Source: Acidisoma cellulosilyticum
GTDB lineage: Bacteria; Pseudomonadota; Alphaproteobacteria; Acetobacterales; Acetobacteraceae
Direction of reading: 5' to 3'
Assembly: GCF_020621385.1 (NCBI RefSeq)
Contig: NZ_JAESVA010000002.1
Coordinates: forward strand, 248,001 to 312,000
Length of the DNA: 64,000 nt
Of the stretch, positions 35,588 to 43,770 are shown one piece after another (position 1 is the first letter of the stretch; each line of letters begins with the position of its first letter). The notes under the pieces were generated by a model that saw only the letters and a program-made list of their open reading frames with translations, made no database searches and had not been told where the DNA came from. A program made the translations under genes and the position numbers.

Positions 35588-37894
35588 GTGAAGATCGATC
35601 GTCGTTCCTTTCTCGGTGCCGCCGTGATCGGCCTGCCCGCCATCGCCCTGCCCGGCCTGACAGCCGCTGCCGCGACGCCGCCGCCCGGCGCGGTGCCGAT
35701 GGCCGCCTGGCCGCATCAGTTCACGGAGAATGGTGCCCGCGTCACCATCTATGAGCCGCAGGCGATCGACTGGCCGAACCACGCGACCTTGAGCGCGCGT
35801 GCGGCGATCGCCATCACGCCGATCGGCCGCACCACGCCGATCATGGGCACGATCGAATTTTCGGGCGCGACCGAGGTCGATACCGACAATAACCTCGTCT
35901 ATTTCACCAATCCGACCCTGATCTCCTCCAGCTTCCCGGCACTCGATACCAGCCAGGCCTATACACTGCAGACGCGCATTGCGGCCTTTCTGACCCTGAT
36001 GCCGCCCAAGATCATTCCGCTGAATACGGTGCTGCTGAGCCTGAATGAGAAGCCGGCCGCCGCTGGCCCGCCGCTTAACAATAACCCGCCCGTCATCTTC
36101 TACAGCGCCCAGCCGGCGAGCCTTGTCGTGTTCGACGGGGAGCCGACGATGGCGCCCATCGCCAGCACCGGCCTGACCTATGCGGTCAATACCAATTGGG
36201 ACGTCATCCAGGATCAGGCCAATGGAGGCGCCTGGTATCTGCTCAATAACGGAATCTGGCTGGTGGCCCAGGCCTATACCGGCCCCTATCAGCCGGCCGG
36301 CCCCTTGCCTGCGGCCTTCTCCAAAATTCCGAACGACGCCAATTTCGGCGAGATCCGGCGCAACGTGCCGGGCAAGCCGCCGACCGCCGGCCTGGTGCCG
36401 ATCATCTTCATCTCGACCAAACCGGCCGAGATCATCGTCACCGCCGGCGCGCCGACGTTCACGCCCGTGCCGCAAACCTCTCTGCAGGCGGTGACGAATA
36501 GCGGCGCCGTGCTGTTCCGCTATACGCCGACCAATAGCTTCTACTACCTCGTCTCCGGCCGCTGGTTCACGGCCAGCAGCCTGTACGGTCCCTGGACCTT
36601 CGCGACGCCCAGCCTGCCGCCCGATTTTTCGCGGCTATCGCCGGACGGCACCTACGGCAATCTGCTCGCCTCCGTGCCCGGCACGACGGCCGCCCAAGCC
36701 GCCGTGCTGAAGGCCCAGGTGCCGACGCGGGCGACGCTGCCGCGCAGCACGACGAAGGTTGCCGTCACCTATGCCGGGGCGCCGAATTTCGCGCCGATCC
36801 CCGGCACTGCCATGACCTACGCCACCAATACGGCCTTTCAGGTGATCGGAACCGCAGGCCAATATTACTGCTGCTATCAGGGCGCCTGGTTCGTGGCATC
36901 CGCGCCGACGGGTCCCTGGATGCTGGCGACCGCCGTGCCGGCCGTGATCTACACCATCCCGCCGAGCAGCCCGGTCTATAACGTGACTTATGTGCAGGTC
37001 TATGGATCGACGACCGCTGCCGTCACCTACGGCTATACCGCCGGCTATATGATGGGCTTCATCACCGCCGGCATCCTCGCCTATGGCACCGGCTATTACT
37101 ATCCGCCTTACGTCGCCTATGGCCATGTGCCGGTCTATTACCCTTACGCTTACACTTATGCCGGGAACGTCCATTACAATACGGCGACCGGCGCCTGGGC
37201 CAGTACCGGCACCGTCTACGGCGCCTATGGCCGCACGGCGACGGCCGGTTATGGCTACAACCCCTCGACCGGCACCTATGCGCGCGGCGCTGCCGTCTAT
37301 GGCCCTTACGGCGGGGCGGCGGCGGGTTCGCGATACAATCCCTCGACCGGTGCCTATGCCCATGGCAGCGCGGTCTGGGGCAATGGCAGCGCCAGCGCTC
37401 ATGCCTATGGCTATAACCCCTCGACCGGCATGGCGGGCAGCACGACGCAGAATGCCAATGCCTATGGGCGGTGGGGATCGAGCTCGGTCAGCGGCCCGAA
37501 CGGCAGCGTGAATACCGCGAGCGCCAGCAACGCGCGCGGCACGGCTGGCGCCTTCAATGCCAGCAATGGCGCGCAGGGCGCGGCCGTCCATACCAATAAC
37601 GGCAATAATGCCGGGGCGGTGAAGACCGCGAACGGCAATGTCTATGCCGGGTCGGACGGCAACGTCTATCAGCACAACAGTTCCGGCTGGTCGAAATACA
37701 ATAGCGGCTCCTGGCAGCAGATGCAGAAGCCGACGCAGCAAAGCGCGCAGGCCAACCATTCGACCTACCAGCGGCCGACGACGAGCAGCCAGAATTGGGG
37801 CCAGCTCAATCGCGATCAGACCGCGCGGCAATATGGCGGCTATAATCGCGGCAGTTACGGCGGTGCTGGCGGCGGCACGCGCCGCCGCTGGTAA
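35588..37894 (+). CDS. Large Tat-exported Tyr/Gly-rich repeat protein of unknown function
   Basis: A 768-residue secreted protein. The start KIDRRSFLGAAVIGLPAIALP is a twin-arginine signal ending near TAAAA. Residues 150-450 carry three related units built around FAPIPGTAMTYATNT, a short Tyr/Trp block (YYCCYQGAWFVA) and TGPWMLATAVP. The last 270 residues are Tyr/Gly/Ala/Asn-rich low complexity with NPSTGxYARGxAVYGPYGG repeats and an Arg-rich end. Similar alphaproteobacterial proteins are sometimes labelled carbohydrate-binding, but I find no catalytic motif. I chose the GTG at 35588 because it directly precedes the Tat motif; an ATG at 35555 is possible. Confidence 0.7.
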   Translation: MKIDRRSFLGAAVIGLPAIALPGLTAAAATPPPGAVPMAAWPHQFTENGARVTIYEPQAIDWPNHATLSARAAIAITPIGRTTPIMGTIEFSGATEVDTDNNLVYFTNPTLISSSFPALDTSQAYTLQTRIAAFLTLMPPKIIPLNTVLLSLNEKPAAAGPPLNNNPPVIFYSAQPASLVVFDGEPTMAPIASTGLTYAVNTNWDVIQDQANGGAWYLLNNGIWLVAQAYTGPYQPAGPLPAAFSKIPNDANFGEIRRNVPGKPPTAGLVPIIFISTKPAEIIVTAGAPTFTPVPQTSLQAVTNSGAVLFRYTPTNSFYYLVSGRWFTASSLYGPWTFATPSLPPDFSRLSPDGTYGNLLASVPGTTAAQAAVLKAQVPTRATLPRSTTKVAVTYAGAPNFAPIPGTAMTYATNTAFQVIGTAGQYYCCYQGAWFVASAPTGPWMLATAVPAVIYTIPPSSPVYNVTYVQVYGSTTAAVTYGYTAGYMMGFITAGILAYGTGYYYPPYVAYGHVPVYYPYAYTYAGNVHYNTATGAWASTGTVYGAYGRTATAGYGYNPSTGTYARGAAVYGPYGGAAAGSRYNPSTGAYAHGSAVWGNGSASAHAYGYNPSTGMAGSTTQNANAYGRWGSSSVSGPNGSVNTASASNARGTAGAFNASNGAQGAAVHTNNGNNAGAVKTANGNVYAGSDGNVYQHNSSGWSKYNSGSWQQMQKPTQQSAQANHSTYQRPTTSSQNWGQLNRDQTARQYGGYNRGSYGGAGGGTRRRW

Positions 37895-37924
37895 GGCAGG
37901 CGGTTCTGTCCTAACCGGTGGGGC

Positions 37925-38455
37925 ATGACCGATATTCTGACGCCCCGCCTGCGCCTGACTGTGCCGACGATCGACCATTTTGCGCAATGCCTGGCACTCT
38001 GGAGCGATCCGGCGGTGACGCGGTTTATTGGCGGCGTGCCGCAGACGCGCGAGCAGATCTGGGCCCGCCTACTGCGTTATATCGGCCATTGGCAGGCGCT
38101 CGGCTTCGGCTATTGGGTTGTCGAGACAATCGAGGGCGGCCGGTTCGTGGGCGAGGTCGGGTTTTCCGACTATCGCCGCGATATCACGCCGCGTTTCGAC
38201 GGCACGCCGGAAATGGGTTGGGTGCTCAGCCCGGCGGCCCATGGCCAGGGCTTTGCGACCGAGGCGACCAAGGCCGCGCTCACCTGGCGCGATTCCACTC
38301 TGCCCGGCAGGGAGACGGTCGCGATCATCCAGCCCGACCATGCAGCGTCGCTGCGCGTCGCCGCGAAGCTCGGCTTCGTGGTGGAGCAGACCGCGATCTA
38401 TCATGACGACCCGATCCTGCTACTGCGCCGACAGCGCCATCCACTCCATGAATAA
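37925..38455 (+). CDS. GNAT-family N-acetyltransferase (RimJ/RimL-like)
   Basis: A 176-residue acetyltransferase: LTPRLRLTVPTIDHF at the start, GEVGFSDYRRDI, and the acetyl-CoA loop AAHGQGFATEATKAAL followed by ASLRVAAKLGFVVE. The RimJ/RimL-type layout suggests N-acetylation of a protein or small amine. The last 36 nt overlap the 3' end of the convergent glycosyltransferase gene. Confidence 0.88.
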   Translation: MTDILTPRLRLTVPTIDHFAQCLALWSDPAVTRFIGGVPQTREQIWARLLRYIGHWQALGFGYWVVETIEGGRFVGEVGFSDYRRDITPRFDGTPEMGWVLSPAAHGQGFATEATKAALTWRDSTLPGRETVAIIQPDHAASLRVAAKLGFVVEQTAIYHDDPILLLRRQRHPLHE

Positions 38456-40804
38456 CGGGCGGAAGATCATGGTATCGGCATGCTGCCCCCAGGCCCGGCT
38501 GACGGACCGGCGTTGCGCGTTCTGCCAATCCTGGTCGCTCCAATCCTCGGTCGCGGTAATCGCCGCGACCAGGTCGTCGACATTGCTGTAGGACGTCCCT
38601 GCGTCGCCGATCATCTCGGTCAGATCGGGGACATCTCTGACCAGGCAATAGGCGCCGGTCGCCATGGCTTCCGAGATCGAAATCGGCTGGCCAACGGGCG
38701 TGGCACCGGCCGCACCCGGCGGATGCATGGTATGGAGATAGAAGGCGCCCTCACCCACCAGCCTGGCCACCGCCTCATGCGGGACATCGAACCTCAGCTC
38801 GACGGGGGATTGCAGCCCCTCGCAGGTCGCCTTCAATTCGGCCGCGTATTCCTCACGCAGATGGCAGGTCACTGCCGCCAGCACAAAGCGGTAATTGGGC
38901 AAACGTCGCGCCGCTTCCAGGAAAAGATCCAGATCCTTGCTTGGTAAAGCCGCTGCCGCTCTGACGACCATACGACGGTCTTTGATCGGTTCCGGCTTGA
39001 AAAGTTTGCTATCGAAAGCGACCGGCATATTGATCAATCGCGGGTCCGATAGCCCGGTTTGCGCGATCTGAACCGGATAGCCGTAGACGCCTTTCGCCCA
39101 ATCATGGGCAAGCCAGGCCGCGAGACCGTCCGATGTCGTATCAAAACCATGCAGGCGGAGCGTCACCGGCAGACCGGAGGAAGCCAGCGCCGCGGCATGG
39201 GTCAGCCCGAAGCTCAACCAATGGACATGGATCACATCCGGCCTGGCCGCCGCGATCGCCTCGGCCAAACTGCCTTCATGAATAGGCACAACGGTTGGGT
39301 AACGGGACGGACCGGTCGCGGTCCGCCAAAGCTCCACATGGGCGCCCCAGCCCAGCATGCAGCGAAGTTCCGTCTCGACATAGGCTTCGCTGAGCTGCGG
39401 GTAATGCCAGACAGCGTAGAGAATACGCGGCCGCCGGGTGGGCATGGCGGGCGGGAACCATTTATTGCGGATCGCGACGTCATCAGGCTCGAAAGCGACG
39501 ATGTCGGAAATACTCTGCGCATCGACCCGTCTGTAGCGCGCCGCCAGAACCGGGATCGCCTGGGCCGGCTTTTCCGCCGTATAGCGCAGCAACAAATCCC
39601 AATCGACCAGACGGCGCCGCGCTTCATCCCATCCGCCGAACTGTGCCACAAGCGTCCGTCGATGCAGGATCGTATTGGTGTCGATGTAATTGCCCCGCAG
39701 CAGCGCATCGCGGTCGAAGGGCGACCATAGGATGCAACTGCGGTCGAGTTCGTGATCGTCACTGATCAGCGCGCCATAGACGAGATCGACATCGGGTTGC
39801 GATGCCAGGCTGTCGACCGCGCGCGCCAGAAATTCCGGATGTAGAAGATTGTCGCTGTCGAGATAGGCGATCAGCGGCGCGGTCGTTTCCCTGATGCCAT
39901 GGTTGCGCGCGACGGCAGCGCCGAGATGCGCTTGGTGGACCAGCCGAATGCGAGGATCAGATAAATAATACCAGACGGCATTATCCGTACCGTCCGTGCT
40001 GCCATCATCGACGATGATGAGTTCCCAATTCCGAAAGCTTTGCGCCTGCACGCTTTCAATGGCTTCGCCGATGAAGTTTGCCCGATTGAAGGTCGGAAGA
40101 ATGATCGCCACGGCCGGTGACGACTGACCTTCCATCGCTCTGGCGGCAGGCGCGGAATCCGCCGATTGCGTCAGGATCTTTTCAAGACGGAAGATCCGCT
40201 CGCGCCAACTCTCCCGTTCAGCGGCAGCCAATTGCCTGAGGGATGCAATTTCACCCGACAGAATGGAGTCCTTTTCCTGCGTCTCACGGAACCTGGCCAT
40301 GGTCTGCGCGTTCAAGGCTTGAACGACTGACGCCAGGTCGATGAGGCCGGCATGCTGTTCGGCCAATTTGGCGCGATCGGCCTGCGCTGCTGCCCGATCG
40401 GCATCATGCGACAGATTGCTGGCCGTCAGATCGCGTTCCAACGCGCCTGTTCGGTCAAGCAGTTCGATCCTACGCTGTTGCAGCGCCTGCAATTCCCCAT
40501 GGATCGCGTCCAGCTGCCCCTGTGTCGCATGCGCCTGCCTCTGCATCTCGTCCTGCAAGGCATCGAGGCGATCTTGCATTGCCGCTGTGATGCGCTCCAA
40601 TGCGTCAGACCTTGCCTGGGCTTTGACCAGATCGTCCTGGAAATTTTGCTGTGCCAGGGCGACCTGTGCGAATCCGCTGGTGACCTCGGCCCGCAGTGGC
40701 CGCAGCACCGCTTCGCGAAACCGCCGGGCCGGGGGGCGAATATCCAAGCCAAGGCGCGCCATTATCCGAACAAAACGCCGAAAGAGCGTGGGGGAAGCCG
40801 ACAC
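38420..40804 (-). CDS. Two-domain glycosyltransferase (coiled coil, GT2, GT4-like)
   Basis: A 794-residue fusion. Residues 40-210 are a Gln/Ala/Arg-rich coiled coil. Residues 231-335 are a GT-A family 2 domain: AIILPTFNRANFIGEAI, IVDDGSTDGTDN and the DxD site at Asp316-Asp318 (YLDSDN). From about residue 470 a GT-B, family 4-like domain follows (RILYAVWHYPQLSEAYVETE, HVHWLSFGLTHAAAL, PISISEAMATGAY). Both nucleotide-sugar transferases in one chain suggest synthesis of a short glycan, probably a surface polymer; substrates are unknown. No other glycan gene is linked. It has its own promoter region of about 105 nt. Confidence 0.85.
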   Translation of the reverse strand: MSASPTLFRRFVRIMARLGLDIRPPARRFREAVLRPLRAEVTSGFAQVALAQQNFQDDLVKAQARSDALERITAAMQDRLDALQDEMQRQAHATQGQLDAIHGELQALQQRRIELLDRTGALERDLTASNLSHDADRAAAQADRAKLAEQHAGLIDLASVVQALNAQTMARFRETQEKDSILSGEIASLRQLAAAERESWRERIFRLEKILTQSADSAPAARAMEGQSSPAVAIILPTFNRANFIGEAIESVQAQSFRNWELIIVDDGSTDGTDNAVWYYLSDPRIRLVHQAHLGAAVARNHGIRETTAPLIAYLDSDNLLHPEFLARAVDSLASQPDVDLVYGALISDDHELDRSCILWSPFDRDALLRGNYIDTNTILHRRTLVAQFGGWDEARRRLVDWDLLLRYTAEKPAQAIPVLAARYRRVDAQSISDIVAFEPDDVAIRNKWFPPAMPTRRPRILYAVWHYPQLSEAYVETELRCMLGWGAHVELWRTATGPSRYPTVVPIHEGSLAEAIAAARPDVIHVHWLSFGLTHAAALASSGLPVTLRLHGFDTTSDGLAAWLAHDWAKGVYGYPVQIAQTGLSDPRLINMPVAFDSKLFKPEPIKDRRMVVRAAAALPSKDLDLFLEAARRLPNYRFVLAAVTCHLREEYAAELKATCEGLQSPVELRFDVPHEAVARLVGEGAFYLHTMHPPGAAGATPVGQPISISEAMATGAYCLVRDVPDLTEMIGDAGTSYSNVDDLVAAITATEDWSDQDWQNAQRRSVSRAWGQHADTMIFRPLFMEWMALSAQ

Positions 40805-40909
40805 GTTTCCTCCGGCGTTATCTTAAGAAATCGCTGATCAGCCACGACCCTATCAGACCGGTTAAAAAATAATACGGATTTTTATCGAAAGGGATCGCGC
40901 CGCATGAGC

Positions 40910-42880
40910 TTAGACGCGCGCCCGCCGGCCCCGTGCCATCAGAAGCCAAAGCAGATAAGGGCCGCCGATCAGCGTCGCCAGCAGCCCGGCCGGCAGCATG
41001 AAGGGTGCCGCCAGGGTATGCCCCGCCCAATCGGCCAGCAGCATGATCAGCCCACCCACCAGGGACGCCGCCAGCAATTGCGGCAGCGGACGGTGAAAGC
41101 CGCTGATCCGCGCCAGATGGCCGCTCATGAGGCCGACGAAGCCGAGCGGCCCCACCAGCAGCGTCGCGGTCGCGGTCATCAGCCCTGCCGCCAGCAGCAA
41201 CAGCCCGCGCGCGCCGGAAACGCCGAGGCCCAGACTGCCGCTGGACGGGCCGCCCAAAGGCAGCAGCACCAGCCAGCGGCGCATGAGAAACAGGGCTAAA
41301 CCCGCCAGCGGTAAAAGCGCCGTGACGCTGATGGCGGCCCGCCCGGTGATCAGCCCGGTATCGCCCAGCATCCAGGCACGAAGCGAGCCCGCCGCCGGGC
41401 CGGCCGCCAGCAAAGCCAGCGTAACCAGCACGCCCCCCAGGGCATTGGCCGCGATACCGACGAGAAGGAACCGGTCCGGCTGGGTTTTCGGTCCCTGGCC
41501 GCCGAGCGCCAGCACCAGCCCAAGCACCGCCATCGCGCCGACGGCTGACCCGAGCCAGACCAGACCGGACGAAGCAGCGCCGAACAAAGCGGTTGCGACA
41601 ATCCGACCGCAGGCCGCGCCCTCGCTGAGGCCGAGCAGATCGGGCGAGGCCAAGGCATTGCCGGTGAGCCTTTGCAGCAGCACACCGGCGGCGGCCAGCA
41701 GCATGCCGGCGGCCGCCGCGCCGAGCAGATGCGGCCAGCGGAAGGCGAGCATGCTGTCCGACCAGACCCAGCCCTGCGGCATATGGCCGAGATGCAGCGC
41801 GACATAGCCGCTGCCGACCAGGATTGCGGCCCAGAGCGCGAGGATCACACCGGGGTGACGCGCCTGGGCCATGATAATGGCCCGCGTGCCACCCACCGTG
41901 CCACGCAGCTTGGGCGCCAGATAAAAGATCAGCGGCGCGCCGATCAATGCCGTCGCGGCACCGGTCGGCAGAAATTCCCGACCCGCGCCGAAAGCCGTCA
42001 GCACCACCTCATCGCTCAGCCAAAGGATCAGCCCGCCGAGGATCGGCGCCCACAGCAACTGCTGCCCGACGCGCCGGGCGCCGCAGGCACGCGCCAGGGC
42101 CGGTGCCGTCAGGCCCACGAAGCCGATGACGCCGACCGCGCTGACGACGAAGGCAGCGAGACAGGTCGCGATGCCGAGGGCCACCATCCGCGCGGGGGCG
42201 AGGGCCAGACCCAAACCCTTCGCCCCCTCCTCCGTCAAAGCCATCACGGTCAGCGGACGGATGAGACAGACAGTGCAGATTGCGACCGGCAGCAGGCGCA
42301 TCAGCAGCGACTGGAACAAAGACCAATCCTGCTGCACGAGAGAGCCGCTGCCCCAGAGGTAGAAGGACAGATCATAAGGGTTCGCGAGAAGCTGCAGGCC
42401 GGCGCTGACGGCGCCGCAATACAGGGTGACCAGCAGACCCGCGAGCAGGACGGCGAGCGGCGAAAACCGCTGCCGGACCGAGAGACCGAAGACGAGTGCC
42501 ACGGCCAAGAGCGCGCCGATCAGCGCGATGAGCGGACGACCCCAACTGGCCCCGATCGCGGGCGCGATGCTGCTGACAAGCGTGATGGCGAGCCCGGCCC
42601 CGGCTGAGATGCCCAAGGTCGCAGGCTCGGCCAAGGGATTGTGCAAGACCTGCTGCAACAGCACGCCGGCCAGTGCCAAGCCAGCCCCCGCCAGCAAGGC
42701 GACCGCCACGCGCGGCAGCAGGCTGAAATGCAGGGTCAATTGCGCGACGCTGCTGGTGTCGGGATGAAACGCAGCCTGCACCCATTGGCCGCAGGGCAGC
42801 AGATGGGCTAGGCGATGCAGCAAAAGGGTCAGGGCCAGGACAGCCAAAGCGAGAGCGAGACCAAGCGAACGAGATGGCAT
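40910..42880 (-). CDS. fhuB: Iron-siderophore ABC transporter permease, double-length FhuB type
   Basis: A 656-residue permease made of two FecCD-type halves of about ten helices each, as in FhuB (GAGLALAGVLLQQVLHNPLA in the first half, AAAGVLLQRLTGNALASPDL in the second). It carries iron-siderophore through the inner membrane. It overlaps fhuD by 1 nt (TGATG). No ATPase gene (FhuC) is found downstream or anywhere in the window. Confidence 0.9.
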   Translation of the reverse strand: MPSRSLGLALALAVLALTLLLHRLAHLLPCGQWVQAAFHPDTSSVAQLTLHFSLLPRVAVALLAGAGLALAGVLLQQVLHNPLAEPATLGISAGAGLAITLVSSIAPAIGASWGRPLIALIGALLAVALVFGLSVRQRFSPLAVLLAGLLVTLYCGAVSAGLQLLANPYDLSFYLWGSGSLVQQDWSLFQSLLMRLLPVAICTVCLIRPLTVMALTEEGAKGLGLALAPARMVALGIATCLAAFVVSAVGVIGFVGLTAPALARACGARRVGQQLLWAPILGGLILWLSDEVVLTAFGAGREFLPTGAATALIGAPLIFYLAPKLRGTVGGTRAIIMAQARHPGVILALWAAILVGSGYVALHLGHMPQGWVWSDSMLAFRWPHLLGAAAAGMLLAAAGVLLQRLTGNALASPDLLGLSEGAACGRIVATALFGAASSGLVWLGSAVGAMAVLGLVLALGGQGPKTQPDRFLLVGIAANALGGVLVTLALLAAGPAAGSLRAWMLGDTGLITGRAAISVTALLPLAGLALFLMRRWLVLLPLGGPSSGSLGLGVSGARGLLLLAAGLMTATATLLVGPLGFVGLMSGHLARISGFHRPLPQLLAASLVGGLIMLLADWAGHTLAAPFMLPAGLLATLIGGPYLLWLLMARGRRARV

Positions 42881-43770
42881 CAGCCGATAACGTCCTGTCC
42901 ATCCGCACGCGCCAATGCCGTGCGGATAAGGTCTGCGATACGCGCGGCGGTAGGCAACGCGCCGTAATTCCAGACCGGCGGCAATAGCCTGATGCGTCCG
43001 GCCCGGATAGCGGGCAGATCGCGCCAGAGCGGGCTTTGCGCCATCATGCTCTGGGCCGAGAGCGGCACCGGGCCGAAACAGATCAGCCGCGCCTCGGGGC
43101 TTTGGGCGAGCGCCGGCAGCGACAGCGGCACCACGCCCCAGCCGCCCGACGCCTGCGTCCAGGCATTGTCGAGGCCGAGACGATCCAGGACATTGCCCGC
43201 CAGGCTTGACCGGTCATAGAGCGCGATATGCGTCGCATCCAGAAAGCTGAAGAGCAGCAAAGGCCGACTGTCATAACCCGGCAGTGGCCGCAGATTGTGC
43301 ATCGTTGACGCCACCAGCGCTGCCGCCTCGGCGCGCCGTCCGATACGCGCGCCGAGGTCGCGCGTGACCGTCTCCGCATTGCGCAAGGGCTCGCCGCTGC
43401 CGTCATAGATGGAAAATGTCCAGATCGGTGCGAGCGGCTTCAGCACGGATATCTGCGCCGATTGGGCCGCGTTGATCAGGATGGCGCCCGGCCTCAGGAC
43501 GTGGATCCATTCCAGATCCGGGTCCAGGCGCAGGCCTATATCAGTGACGGAAGGCGGCACCGGCAGGGTCGCTGCCGCACGGGCATAATTGCCCGTCTCC
43601 GCCGCCGCGATGGGCGCGATGCCCAAGGCGAGCACCGTTTCCAGCAAGCCCCAGTCCAGCACGACAAGACGCGGGTCCGCGACCGCCGCGACGGCCTTGC
43701 CAGAGGCAAGACCGGCGCCGGCGGCGCCGGCCAGCAATGAGCGTCGCGTCAGACCGAAGCACGTTACCAT
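42880..43770 (-). CDS. fhuD: Iron-siderophore periplasmic binding protein (FhuD type)
   Basis: A 296-residue binding protein. The start MVTCFGLTRRSLLAGAAGAG holds a twin-arginine signal ending near AVAAVAD. The mature part has the FhuD-like flow VVLDWGLLETVLALGIAPIA, IHVLRPGAILIN and IWTFSIYDG. Tat export is known for FhuD-family proteins. It overlaps the TonB receptor gene by 7 nt and fhuB by 1 nt. Confidence 0.87.
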   Translation of the reverse strand: MVTCFGLTRRSLLAGAAGAGLASGKAVAAVADPRLVVLDWGLLETVLALGIAPIAAAETGNYARAAATLPVPPSVTDIGLRLDPDLEWIHVLRPGAILINAAQSAQISVLKPLAPIWTFSIYDGSGEPLRNAETVTRDLGARIGRRAEAAALVASTMHNLRPLPGYDSRPLLLFSFLDATHIALYDRSSLAGNVLDRLGLDNAWTQASGGWGVVPLSLPALAQSPEARLICFGPVPLSAQSMMAQSPLWRDLPAIRAGRIRLLPPVWNYGALPTAARIADLIRTALARADGQDVIG

